From assembly GCA_030583885.1 (NCBI GenBank), contig CP129480.1:4339800-4403799 (forward strand): 64,000 bases of DNA. The letters run 5' to 3'. How positions within the stretch are numbered: position 1 is the first letter of the stretch; each line of letters opens with the position of its first letter. Positions 35,715-44,486 of the stretch are shown piece by piece. This stretch comes from Anaerolineales bacterium. Its GTDB lineage: Bacteria > Chloroflexota > Anaerolineae > Anaerolineales > Villigracilaceae. The notes under the pieces are model-generated. The model did not search any database. It was not told where the DNA came from and saw nothing but the letters and a program-made list of their open reading frames with translations. Both the position numbers and the translations under genes were made by a program.

Positions 35715-35741
35715 TGACAACGTTGTCAGTAAACGTTGTCA
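35715..35741. promoter_or_regulatory. LacI-type operator with tandem half copy
   Basis: TGACAACGTTGTCA at 35715-35728 is a perfect 14-base palindrome with the central CG typical of LacI-family sites. A second copy sharing AACGTTGTCA follows with its centre 13 bases on. It lies in the divergent gap between the cupin gene and the LacI gene, suggesting autoregulation and control of both. Confidence 0.75.
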
Positions 35742-35774
35742 TTCATATTGTAACAAGTATCCATAGGTGTGCCA

Positions 35775-36788
35775 ATGGTAACAATCAAAGATGTAGCTAG
35801 GCTTTCGGGCGTTTCCATCAAGACGGTTTCCAGAGTGGTAAATAACCTGGCAGAAATCTCTCCCGAAACCCGGAAAAAAGTCCAACAGGCAATTTTAGAG
35901 TTAGGCTATCAGCCGAATACAACCGCGCGCAATCTGGTCAACGGGCAAACCAACACGGTTGGCGTGATCATTCCCCACTCTGCAGATTACATTTTTACGC
36001 ACCCATTCTTTACACAAGTATTGCAAGGCATTGCCGAAGAGCTCAGTGCGAACAATTTTAATTTGCTCCTCCATCTTGCCCACGATAAAGCGCCGTACGC
36101 AAGCCTATACTCTCAGCGAAAAGTGGATGGGCTGATTCTGATGAGCATCCCGATCGGGGACCCCAATCTTCAGGGGCTGGAGGAGAATGGTGTGCCCTGC
36201 GTTTGTACCTGCCGCATTTCTGAGACGAACAATTCGACCAGTTGGGTGGATGCGGATTTTGCAGGCGGCGTCGAACAGGCGATCGAACATTTAATCTCGC
36301 TTAGGCATCGCCGCATCGCGCTTCTGGCAGGACCAATGAGTCTGGTCTCTGTGCGCTTACGCGCGCTGGGATACCGTAATGCGCTGCAAAAACACGGACT
36401 TCCTGCGGCAGACGGGTATATCCTGGAAGGAGATTTCACTTCGGAATCGGGGCATGCGCTGGCAGCCAAAGCCATGAAAGACCCCAATCCCCCCAGCGCC
36501 CTCATCTGTGGCGACGATATGATGGCGTTTGGCGCGATGCAGGCTTTGAAGGAACTGGGGTATGGCGTGCCTGAAGATGTTTCCGTCATTGGGTTCGACG
36601 ATATCAGCCTGGCGCGCTTTTCCAGCCCGCCGCTGACAACGATTCGGCAGGATACCTACGAAAAAGGACGAAAGGCCGCCGAGACTCTACTGGCTTTCAT
36701 GCGAGACAAGCAAAACGCGACCCCAAGGCAAATTATGTTGGAGACATCCCTCATTACCAGGAACTCCACGGCGTCTGCGAAAAATTGA
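35775..36788 (+). CDS. LacI-family transcriptional regulator
   Basis: 337 residues from ATG 35775 (AGGTG six bases before). The helix-turn-helix TIKDVARLSGVSIKTVSRVVNN and hinge NTTARNLVNGQTNTVGV are complete, followed by a periplasmic-binding-like domain with GDDMMAFGAMQALKELG and VIGFDDISLARFSSPPLTTI. It would sense a sugar and control the ABC importer genes downstream. A GTG two codons earlier is an alternative start. Confidence 0.92.
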   Translation: MVTIKDVARLSGVSIKTVSRVVNNLAEISPETRKKVQQAILELGYQPNTTARNLVNGQTNTVGVIIPHSADYIFTHPFFTQVLQGIAEELSANNFNLLLHLAHDKAPYASLYSQRKVDGLILMSIPIGDPNLQGLEENGVPCVCTCRISETNNSTSWVDADFAGGVEQAIEHLISLRHRRIALLAGPMSLVSVRLRALGYRNALQKHGLPAADGYILEGDFTSESGHALAAKAMKDPNPPSALICGDDMMAFGAMQALKELGYGVPEDVSVIGFDDISLARFSSPPLTTIRQDTYEKGRKAAETLLAFMRDKQNATPRQIMLETSLITRNSTASAKN

Positions 36789-36884
36789 TCAACCGCGCGT
36801 TCGAGAAAGGAGGCTTTCCCAAGCCGAATGTTATAAGTCGTGTTCCCGCTTCACAATAATTTCAAACTAAAAGGAGAGAATCCC

Positions 36885-38309
36885 ATGAACGTCCATTTGA
36901 TGAAAAAGGCGCAAGGCGGTCTTTTTTTGACCCTTAGCCTGCTGGTTGTTTTCTCGTTCCTGCTTGCCGCTTGCGGACCCGCTGCAACGACAGAAGCGCC
37001 GGCGCCCACCCAGGCGGCAACCGAAGAATCTCCCACAGAGGCTGCGGCTCCCACCGCGACGGAAGAGCCCAAGCCCCTGCCCCCCATTACCATCCTCATC
37101 AACGAATCACCCTGGCTGGCGGGCTTCGAAGCGCTGGTCAACAAATATGTGGAAGAGACCGGCAACCAAGTCAATTTGAACCGCACACCTTTCCCCGGCA
37201 TGTTGGAGAAGTCGCGCAACGCGGTGCAAGCCTCGGAGAGCGAGTTCGACATCCTCACGTTGAACGAGCAGTGGTACATGCAGTTCTATGCCGACGGGCT
37301 GGTGACACCCATCAAGGAAATTGACCCGAACTTCGAACTCGACCCGCAGGTCATCGAATACGAGTGGGCCACCCGCTGGGATCCAGAATTAGGCTATTCT
37401 TCTGAGAACGGCGAGATCTACGGCCTGCCAATCAACGGTAATATTATGCTCTTCTTCTACCGTAAGGACCTGTTTGAGGCAAGGGGACTTGCCGCTCCGC
37501 AGACCTGGGCAGATGTGGAAGCCGCAGCAGAGGCTCTTCAGGACGCCCCCAATATGTACGGCTATGTCATTCGCACCAACCCGCCCAACTGGGAGTTCCA
37601 AGGTTTCCTGGCTGGCTATGGTGGCAAATTGATCACATTGGACGAGAAAACCGGCGAATGGGAAGTCACTATTAACCAAGAAGCTGGACAGAAAGCGTTG
37701 GCTACCTGGTTGAAACTGGGAACAACATACGGGCCGCCTAACTATGCTGACATTGGTCAGCCAGATATGGCCAGCTTGATGATGGCTGGTAATGCGGCGC
37801 AATTTGTCCTGGTGGGCGCCTCTGCCTCTGATTTTGACAACGCAGAGAAATCTTTCGTCGTAGGCAATGTAGGCGCAACCGTTTTACCCGGCGAGATGGC
37901 TGGCTCAAACGCTACCATGTCCGGTATCTGGGTGATGGGTGTTCCACACAACCTGCCTGATGAACGCAAACAAGCCGCACTTGCCTTCCTGAACTGGGCA
38001 TTGACCAAGGATGCGCAGTTGTTCTACGCGCAGGCTGGCGCCATTCCGGTGCGCCAGGACGTGTACGAGGAAATGTCAAGCGACCCAACGCGGGGCTGGT
38101 GGATGAAAGCCATGGCAGACAGCACGCCCTTCATCCATGCCCAGCCGCGCCTGGCCGAGACGCCCCAGATCATTGAGGTTGTTGACCGCCGCCTAAAGCA
38201 GGCGGTGGCTGGCGAAATCACGGCGGAACAGGCCCTTGCGGAAGCCGCAAAGGAAATTCACAAAATCCTGACGGACGCGGGTTACAAGGTCAAGCCGCTG
38301 GCTGAGTAG
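36885..38309 (+). CDS. Sugar ABC transporter substrate-binding lipoprotein
   Basis: 474 residues from ATG 36885 (AAGGAGAG nine bases before). Signal peptide with lipobox LLAACG, a Thr/Ala/Pro/Glu-rich linker, then a family 1 extracellular solute-binding domain (AYGGK-like GYGGKLITLDEKTGEWEVTIN, GIWVMGVPHNLPDERKQAALAFLNW). It captures a sugar or polyol outside the cell for the two permeases downstream. No ATPase gene is in this operon, so an MsmK-like shared ATPase elsewhere is expected. Confidence 0.92.
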   Translation: MNVHLMKKAQGGLFLTLSLLVVFSFLLAACGPAATTEAPAPTQAATEESPTEAAAPTATEEPKPLPPITILINESPWLAGFEALVNKYVEETGNQVNLNRTPFPGMLEKSRNAVQASESEFDILTLNEQWYMQFYADGLVTPIKEIDPNFELDPQVIEYEWATRWDPELGYSSENGEIYGLPINGNIMLFFYRKDLFEARGLAAPQTWADVEAAAEALQDAPNMYGYVIRTNPPNWEFQGFLAGYGGKLITLDEKTGEWEVTINQEAGQKALATWLKLGTTYGPPNYADIGQPDMASLMMAGNAAQFVLVGASASDFDNAEKSFVVGNVGATVLPGEMAGSNATMSGIWVMGVPHNLPDERKQAALAFLNWALTKDAQLFYAQAGAIPVRQDVYEEMSSDPTRGWWMKAMADSTPFIHAQPRLAETPQIIEVVDRRLKQAVAGEITAEQALAEAAKEIHKILTDAGYKVKPLAE

Positions 38310-38314
38310 TTGCA

Positions 38315-38353
38315 AAGGGGGGGATGGACAAACCATCCGTCCCCCCTCTTTTT
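38315..38353 (+). terminator. Intrinsic terminator or attenuator after the binding-protein gene
   Basis: G7-ATGG pairs with CCATCC-GT-C6 around loop ACAAA, followed by CTTTTT. It stands inside the operon, between the binding-protein and the permease genes, as often seen where the binding protein must be made in excess. Confidence 0.8.
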
Positions 38354-38370
38354 ATCATTTTGGAGAACTC

Positions 38371-39303
38371 ATGCAGTCTTCCCTCGATTCCTCCCACCCC
38401 CAAAAACCGCCGAATCTGCCTCTGCGCCTGGGCAATTTTGTAGACCGCACCTTTCAGTATTGGACTGTCGCGCCGCTGGTTATAGTCCTACTCCTGCTGG
38501 TGGCATATCCCACCCTTCAACTACTCCGCATGAGCGTTTCGGAGGTGGATATTGTCAAAGGGGAGGTGGTGTGGGAAGTTGTCGGCTTGAAACACCTGGA
38601 AACGGCGTTGCAAGACCAGCTCGTGCCGATAGCGTTGCGGAATACCCTCGTCTTTGTCGTAGCGGTGGTTGTCATCGAGACGTTTCTGGCGTTGGTCATT
38701 TCCATCCTGGTTAGCCGCAGCAAACATCTGGTTGGTTTATATCGTACCGTGCTGCTTATCCCGCTGTTGGTTCCGCCCATCGCCATCGGCACCATGTGGC
38801 GGCTGATGTATGACTACAATTACGGCTTTATTAACCAGGCGTTGAAATTATTTGGCGTTATCGCCGTCCCCACATGGACCGCTGACCCGCAACTGGCAAT
38901 GCCTTCTGTGGTTCTGGTGGATTTATGGCACTGGACCAGTTTTATGTTCCTCATTCTTCTGGCGGGGTTGGAATCCATGCCGCAGGAGGTTAACGAAGCC
39001 GCGCGCGTGGACGGCGCCTCCGAATTTCAGATCCTGCGCTACATCACCCTTCCGCTCCTGCGCCCGACCCTGATTACGGCAATCATGCTGCGAACCATTT
39101 TTGCCTTTAAGGTCTTCGATGAAATTTTCCTGTTGACCGGCGGCGGACCTGGCACCGCGACCGAGGTCATCAGTTTATACATCTACGATGTATTTTCGGG
39201 TCAGTTCAGATTGGGGTACGCCTCTTTCCTGGCATTGGGGCTGTCTGTCATTATCTCGGTCTTTGTCATTTCCTATCGGCGTCTCGGACGACGCGCCGCA
39301 TAA
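38371..39303 (+). CDS. Sugar ABC transporter permease (MalF/UgpA-like)
   Basis: 310 residues, six hydrophobic helices. The EAA loop is MPQEVNEAARVDGASEFQILRYITLPLLRP, as in carbohydrate uptake (CUT1) permeases. GGAGAACTC precedes the ATG. It forms the membrane channel with the next gene product. The first 35 residues are polar and cytoplasmic. Confidence 0.92.
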   Translation: MQSSLDSSHPQKPPNLPLRLGNFVDRTFQYWTVAPLVIVLLLLVAYPTLQLLRMSVSEVDIVKGEVVWEVVGLKHLETALQDQLVPIALRNTLVFVVAVVVIETFLALVISILVSRSKHLVGLYRTVLLIPLLVPPIAIGTMWRLMYDYNYGFINQALKLFGVIAVPTWTADPQLAMPSVVLVDLWHWTSFMFLILLAGLESMPQEVNEAARVDGASEFQILRYITLPLLRPTLITAIMLRTIFAFKVFDEIFLLTGGGPGTATEVISLYIYDVFSGQFRLGYASFLALGLSVIISVFVISYRRLGRRAA

Positions 39304-39306
39304 ACC

Positions 39307-40158
39307 ATGAGGAAACATTCATCCATGAAAAAATTTTCAATGGAACCATTTTTTCGGCATGGCTTTCTGATGCTGGTGGTCGCCTTCACCCTGATCCCGA
39401 TTTTTTTTACACTGGCGACCTCGCTTAAATTGTTTCGCGACATTATCTCCGGTTCACTGTGGTTTACGCCCACACTGGTCAACTACCAGAGGTTATTCGA
39501 TCCCGCCCAAAGTAATTTTTTGCGTCTGACTGCCAACAGCCTGATCATCGCTACTGGAACAATGGCCATTGTGTTGGTGATTGCCAGCCTGGCGGCGTAC
39601 AGCCTGAGCCGTTTCCCCTGGCGTCCCTTGTGGAGCGGACTCCTGCTTGGAACCATTCTGTTCATTCACATGCTTCCGCCAGTTACGTTCCTCGGTCCGT
39701 TTTATTTGATCGCCCGTTCCCTCAATATTTATGATACGGTACTGGCGGTTATGATGGGACAAATTGTTTTGAACCTGCCCACCGCCACCTGGATTTTGCT
39801 GGACTTCTTCGCGGATATCCCCAAAGAATTGGAGGAAGCCGCCATGGTGGACGGCGCCAACCGCTTCCAATCCCTGACCCAGGTGCTGATCCCGATTATT
39901 CAGCCGGGGATTGCCGCTGCGGGTGCGCTGGCGTTCATCTTCTCCTGGCGCGATTTTCTCTTTGCGCTCACGTTGACCAGCACGCCGCGCGGCATGACCA
40001 TCCCGGTCGGTATCGCCGGCTTTGTGACCGAATACAGCATCCGCTACGGAGAAATGGCAGCCGGCGCATTCTTCGCCATGGTCCCCGCCCTGCTGATGGT
40101 GGCTTTTGCCCAGCGTTATATCATCAAAGGACTTACCCTCGGTGCCTTGAAAGGGTAA
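39307..40158 (+). CDS. Sugar ABC transporter permease (MalG/UgpE-like)
   Basis: 283 residues with six helices. EAA loop: IPKELEEAAMVDGANRFQSLTQVLIPIIQPG; the C-terminus KGLTLGALKG is typical of MalG-type permeases. It begins three bases after the first permease stop; ATG 39325 is an alternative start. It completes the CUT1 importer together with the LacI regulator and binding protein. Confidence 0.92.
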   Translation: MRKHSSMKKFSMEPFFRHGFLMLVVAFTLIPIFFTLATSLKLFRDIISGSLWFTPTLVNYQRLFDPAQSNFLRLTANSLIIATGTMAIVLVIASLAAYSLSRFPWRPLWSGLLLGTILFIHMLPPVTFLGPFYLIARSLNIYDTVLAVMMGQIVLNLPTATWILLDFFADIPKELEEAAMVDGANRFQSLTQVLIPIIQPGIAAAGALAFIFSWRDFLFALTLTSTPRGMTIPVGIAGFVTEYSIRYGEMAAGAFFAMVPALLMVAFAQRYIIKGLTLGALKG

Positions 40159-40165
40159 TTCGTCT

Positions 40166-41242
40166 GTGACAGATTCCAACCCCGCTCCCGAAAAGAATAC
40201 GCCTCCGCCGGACGAATCGGTCTGGTCTTATCGCGGCTATCACCTGCGTTCGTCCGAGTTTACAACGGCGATGGTGCATTTTTACCGCGCCGAGATTCAG
40301 CGTTCCAACACCTGGCGGATGCGCCTGGACAACACCACCAACTGGGCGGTCATCACTACCAGTGCGGCCGTCTCGTTTGCCTTATCTTCGCCTCAAAATC
40401 ATTATGGCGTGATCATCCTGAACAGCCTGCTGGTGACGATCTTCCTTTGGATCGAAGCGCGCCGTTATCGTTATTATGAACTATGGAGTCTCCGCACCCG
40501 CCTGATGGAGACGGATTTCTTCGCCGCCATGCTCGTTCCACCTTTTACGCCTCACCCGGAATGGGCGGAAAACCTGGCGGAATCTTTACTCACTCCTGAA
40601 TTTCCAATCAGCATGTGGGAAGCCTTCGGGCGGCGTTTCCGCCGCAATTACTTCTGGATATTCATGGTGTTAAATGCGGCTTGGGCATTCAAAATCTACC
40701 TGCACCCCACCCCCGCCCTCACTTGGGCAGATTTTGTCAGCCGTGTGTCAATAGGCAGTATCTCCGGCGAGGTGATGATTACGCTGGGGTTGGTCTTCAA
40801 CAGTCTATTAATCTTAGCGGGCATTCTCACTGCCGGGCTGACGCAAGCCAGCGGCGAAGTGCTGCCGAAATTCGAGGGGATGCCGGTCTTCCGCGGACTG
40901 TGGCGCAGTATGGAAGTCCACGAAGAGCATAATCATCATCCTGAAAAAACAGAAACAAGCTCGCCGCGTCGCCGACGGCAGCAGTTGCTGGCCATAATTA
41001 TCACCACCAAGCCGCGCGAAGTCGCCGACCAGATTATCAAGGAAATGCGGCGCGGAGCCACCTCCCTGCATGGGCAGGGGATGTACTCCAATACAGAACG
41101 CGAAGTGCTTCTGGTTGCTCTGACCGTAACCGAGACTGCCCACCTCAAGGCTCTGGTGCAGGCGCAGGATTCCGGCGCTTTTGTCATTGTGATGCCAGCC
41201 CAGGAAGTACTGGGACGTGGCTTTAAACCCCTGAAAATGTAA
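40166..41242 (+). CDS. DUF2270 membrane protein with C-terminal DUF2179-like domain
   Basis: 358 residues from GTG 40166. The N-terminal half matches DUF2270: FYRAEIQRSNTWRMRLDNTTNWAV, RYRYYELW and RTRLMETDFFAA, with four hydrophobic segments. The last 90 residues (AIIITTKPREVADQIIKEM, RGATSLHGQGMYS, REVLLVALTVTE) form the DUF2179 fold found at the end of YitT transporters, a putative nucleotide- or ligand-sensing module. Fusion of the two is noteworthy. It follows the permease by seven bases. Confidence 0.75.
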   Translation: MTDSNPAPEKNTPPPDESVWSYRGYHLRSSEFTTAMVHFYRAEIQRSNTWRMRLDNTTNWAVITTSAAVSFALSSPQNHYGVIILNSLLVTIFLWIEARRYRYYELWSLRTRLMETDFFAAMLVPPFTPHPEWAENLAESLLTPEFPISMWEAFGRRFRRNYFWIFMVLNAAWAFKIYLHPTPALTWADFVSRVSIGSISGEVMITLGLVFNSLLILAGILTAGLTQASGEVLPKFEGMPVFRGLWRSMEVHEEHNHHPEKTETSSPRRRRQQLLAIIITTKPREVADQIIKEMRRGATSLHGQGMYSNTEREVLLVALTVTETAHLKALVQAQDSGAFVIVMPAQEVLGRGFKPLKM

Positions 41243-41253
41243 TCACAGAAAGG

Positions 41254-42021
41254 ATGCTTGTGGACCTAAAATCCCTGACCATGCCAGGCGCAGAGCCGTT
41301 TCTGTTTCCCGGCGATTCCAAACGCAATGGCGTTTTGCTGATTCACGGTTTTACCGGCTCTCCCGCCGCCATGCGCGGACTCGGAAAATATTTGAACGAA
41401 ACGCAAGGCTACACCACGCTTGGCATCCGCCTGCCCGGACATGGCACGCAGGTGGACGACCTGCGCCGCCCCACCTGGCGCGACTGGTTGGTCGCTGTAG
41501 AGGACGGCTTGAATCTATTGCGAGGTATGAGCGATCGAATTTATGTCGCCGGTCTCTCCATGGGCGGAGTCCTAACCCTGATCGCGGGCAACCGCTATGA
41601 AGTCCATGGTGTGGCGGCGCTATCCACGCCCTACGGGTTGACCGGCGACTGGCGCGTCCGCTTCATGCGGCCCCTCAGCCTGTTCGTTCCAAAATTCAAA
41701 AAACCTGCCGCGGTGGGCAATCGCGCCGAAACTTCCTACGCCTATTTTGTCCCTCATGCCATCGCCGAAGCCGCAGAGCTGGCGAAACTCATGCAGACTG
41801 GGCTGCCGAAAATCAACGTGCCTGTGCTGTTGATCCAGTCGCACGGCGACAAGGTGATCGAACCCAACGCATTGGATTTGTTGAGCGAGCGTCTGGTCAC
41901 GCCGCACAAGGAAACGCTCTGGCTCGAAAAAAGCGGACACGTGATCACGTTGGATCAAGAACGTGAAATCGTGTATCGCAAAGTAGCCGACTTTTTTACC
42001 ACCAGACCTAAAGGTTTTTGA
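41254..42021 (+). CDS. Alpha/beta hydrolase, monoacylglycerol lipase/carboxylesterase type
   Basis: 255 residues. LIHGFTGSPAAMRGL (oxyanion), PGHGTQ, nucleophile GLSMGGVL, and the closing Asp/His in SHGDKVIEP and SGHVITLD agree with Est30-like carboxylesterases. It would cleave short acyl esters in the cytoplasm. Its 3' end lies within a REP-like palindrome. Confidence 0.85.
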   Translation: MLVDLKSLTMPGAEPFLFPGDSKRNGVLLIHGFTGSPAAMRGLGKYLNETQGYTTLGIRLPGHGTQVDDLRRPTWRDWLVAVEDGLNLLRGMSDRIYVAGLSMGGVLTLIAGNRYEVHGVAALSTPYGLTGDWRVRFMRPLSLFVPKFKKPAAVGNRAETSYAYFVPHAIAEAAELAKLMQTGLPKINVPVLLIQSHGDKVIEPNALDLLSERLVTPHKETLWLEKSGHVITLDQEREIVYRKVADFFTTRPKGF

Positions 42022-42035
42022 AACCTTCAGGGTCT
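42004..42035. repeat. REP-like palindrome (copy 1)
   Basis: AGACCTAAAGGTTT-TTG-AAACCTTCAGGGTCT forms a stem with two small mismatches or bulges and overlaps the end of the esterase gene. It shares the GAAGGTTT core with the palindromes at 44.4, 49.5 and 50.7 kb. Confidence 0.6.
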
Positions 42036-42054
42036 TTAACAAAAGGAGAATGAC

Positions 42055-43392
42055 ATGACCGCACAAACGCAAGAACTGCCCGCCGCCGATGTTCCTGCTG
42101 TCAAGGGACGCTGGCGCAATGTGGTAACGCTGGCCTTCGCCGGCATCGTGGACGCTGGCGAAGACCAGGCGATGTCTTCCATGTTCCCCGCCATTCGCAC
42201 TTCATTGAACATGACCACCGCCAACCTCGGCACGATCACCAGCCTGGGCAAGGTGATGGAGATGATCTTCGGTCCGATCTGGGGCGTTTTGGCGGACCGC
42301 TACAGCCGCAAGCGCATCCTGATCATCGGCGCCGGTCTGTGGGGGTTGTGGACTCTGCTGATTGGTTTTTCCGCCAGTTACGAAATGCTGCTGGCGTTGC
42401 GCGTGGTCGCCGCCATTGGGTTGGTGGCGCTGGGCTCGCCGATGAACTCCATGCTCACCGACCTGTTCCCGCAAAAGGAACGCGGCAAGGTCTTCGGCAT
42501 TATGCGCATGATTTCCTCGCTGGCGGTTATTGTCAGCATCCTGTTCTTTGGGCGTATGGCAGAAATTCCCGAAACGGGCTGGCGCATCGGCTTCATTACC
42601 TTCGGCGCGTTGAGCATGTTGAGCGGTCTGTTCTTCGCCCTCTTCCTGACCGAACCGCCGCGCGGCGGCGCGGAAGCCGCCATTTATGACATGGCGGAGA
42701 AGTCGGAAAAAAAGTATGCCTTTTCCTGGCAGAGCGTGGCCTCCATCTTTCGCGTGCCGACCAACCTGCTGCTTATTTTTGAAAAGATTTTCGGTGTGCC
42801 AGTACAGATTACCATATTAACCTTCGCTGTTACCTGGCTGGTGGATGAACGCGGCTTCCGTCCCGGACAAGCCACCACCGTGCTAACTGGAATTATCATC
42901 GGTTCGGCGCTCAGTACATTGATTGGCGGTCTGTTGGGGGATTGGGCAGAGCGCAAAAATCCGCGCTTCGGACGGTTGTTCGTGGCGCAGGGATCGCGCG
43001 CCATGATGGCGCTGCTGGGGTATTTCTTCTTCCAGCAGGTATCGGGCAGCATGATGAACTTCTTTGTGTTTGCCCTGCTGTTTGGTTTATTCATGGATAT
43101 GGCATTTCCCGCCGCCATTGCCCCAATGATCGCCGCTATCAACGCGCCCGAACAACGCAGCACCGCCTACGCCGTCAACCGCCTTGCCAACGGCTTGATT
43201 CAGGCTGCTGTAGCTGCCATTGTCGGCATTGTTGGCAACCAGATTACGCTCACCAACCTGTTCTTCTGGGCAGTGACCGTTTCGCTCACGTTGAGCGTGA
43301 TCTTCTGGTTCGCTTTCTATCCGTTTTACCACCGCGACTGCATGGCGCTGAATGACCTGCTGGAAAAACGCAAGGCAGAACTTGTGGGGTAG
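42055..43392 (+). CDS. MFS transporter
   Basis: 445 residues, about twelve helices. The motif GVLADRYSRKRI follows helix 2; DWAERKNPRFGRL marks the second half. AAAGGAGAATGAC places a good ribosome site before ATG 42055. Substrate unknown; the neighbourhood of esterases suggests organic acids or sugars. It ends two bases before the next hydrolase. Confidence 0.85.
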   Translation: MTAQTQELPAADVPAVKGRWRNVVTLAFAGIVDAGEDQAMSSMFPAIRTSLNMTTANLGTITSLGKVMEMIFGPIWGVLADRYSRKRILIIGAGLWGLWTLLIGFSASYEMLLALRVVAAIGLVALGSPMNSMLTDLFPQKERGKVFGIMRMISSLAVIVSILFFGRMAEIPETGWRIGFITFGALSMLSGLFFALFLTEPPRGGAEAAIYDMAEKSEKKYAFSWQSVASIFRVPTNLLLIFEKIFGVPVQITILTFAVTWLVDERGFRPGQATTVLTGIIIGSALSTLIGGLLGDWAERKNPRFGRLFVAQGSRAMMALLGYFFFQQVSGSMMNFFVFALLFGLFMDMAFPAAIAPMIAAINAPEQRSTAYAVNRLANGLIQAAVAAIVGIVGNQITLTNLFFWAVTVSLTLSVIFWFAFYPFYHRDCMALNDLLEKRKAELVG

Positions 43393-43394
43393 GA

Positions 43395-44396
43395 ATGGCA
43401 GTTCGGATTGCTGACCCCGCACATCTTGGAGGCGGACACCTTGACCCGCGCCTCCGCCTCCTGCTTCGGCTGGCTCCCGTCTCCCAGCCTGCGGCTCCAG
43501 GCGTGGACGAAGAGCGGGCGCGTGAACGAGAATCCCGTTCCGGACTGAGGCGTCTTTTCGTCCGCCGCGTGGGGATGAAGCGCATCGAAGACCGCTTAAT
43601 CCCCGCTCAGGGCTGGGCGATTCCCATCCGCATTTATACGCCCGCTGAGTCAGCGCCTATGCCAATTCTGATTTTTTTGCACGGCGGCGGCTGGGCGCTC
43701 GGTGACTTGGAACAGTCCGACCCGTTCTGCCGCCAGTTGGCAAAGCGCGGACAATGTGTGGTAATTTCTGTAGATTACCGTCTCGCTCCCGAACATAAAT
43801 TCCCCGCCGCGCTGGAAGATGCTCTCGCTATCCTGGATTGGGCGGCGGAACACGCCCCTGAACTCGGCGGGGACTCTGCCCGTCTCGGCGTAGTGGGCGG
43901 CAGCGCTGGCGGCACGTTGGCAACTGCCGCTTGTCTGGCAGCGAGACAGCATGACCATCCCGCGATTGCTTTTCAAATCCTGTTCAACCCCGTGACCAAT
44001 CTCGCTCAAATGGATACAGAGTCCCACCGCCAATTCGGAATGCAAGGATATGGCATCACCACTCTCACGTTGGAAAAGCGGCGCGGACAATATCTCAACA
44101 CGCAGGAGGAACGTTTCGATCCGCGCGTCTCGCCCCTGCTGGCGGATGACTTGCGCGGTCTACCGCCTGTCTTGATCCTGACCGCTGAATTTGATCCGTT
44201 GCGCGATGAGGCGGAGCAGTATGCCGCAAGGCTGGAACAGGCAGGCGTCGCGGCACATTGCGTGCGTTATCAGGGCGCGATTCACGGATTTTTTAATTTT
44301 GTTGGTTTCCTTCCTCAAGCCACATCCGCGCTTGAAGAAGCTGTATTTTTTCTTCATTCAGTTGCCATAAGCAAAACGTCCCGAAGGTTTCCTTGA
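43395..44396 (+). CDS. Alpha/beta hydrolase of the hormone-sensitive lipase family
   Basis: 333 residues. The HSL hallmark HGGGWALGD is near residue 95, the nucleophile motif GGSAGGTLA near 168, and the Asp and His lie in AEFDPLRDEAE and GAIHGFFNF. It hydrolyses small carboxylic esters. The N-terminal 55 residues are unusual (Arg-rich) for the family, so a later start such as Met near residue 59 is possible. The C-terminus runs into a palindromic repeat. Confidence 0.85.
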   Translation: MAVRIADPAHLGGGHLDPRLRLLLRLAPVSQPAAPGVDEERARERESRSGLRRLFVRRVGMKRIEDRLIPAQGWAIPIRIYTPAESAPMPILIFLHGGGWALGDLEQSDPFCRQLAKRGQCVVISVDYRLAPEHKFPAALEDALAILDWAAEHAPELGGDSARLGVVGGSAGGTLATAACLAARQHDHPAIAFQILFNPVTNLAQMDTESHRQFGMQGYGITTLTLEKRRGQYLNTQEERFDPRVSPLLADDLRGLPPVLILTAEFDPLRDEAEQYAARLEQAGVAAHCVRYQGAIHGFFNFVGFLPQATSALEEAVFFLHSVAISKTSRRFP

Positions 44397-44429
44397 AAAC
44401 ACTGTTTCGCCAATCAAACCTTTGGGACG
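44378..44429. repeat. REP-like palindrome (copy 2)
   Basis: Arms CGTCCCGAAGGTTT and AAACCTTTGGGACG, 14 bases with one mismatch, around a spacer containing CTTGAAAAC and TTTCGCCAATC. The same spacer occurs inverted in copy 3. It overlaps the end of the hydrolase gene. Confidence 0.75.
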
Positions 44430-44486
44430 GCACTTAACGTCATTTATTCAACAAGCCTTTCATTCCTTTGGGAGAAACACATCAAC

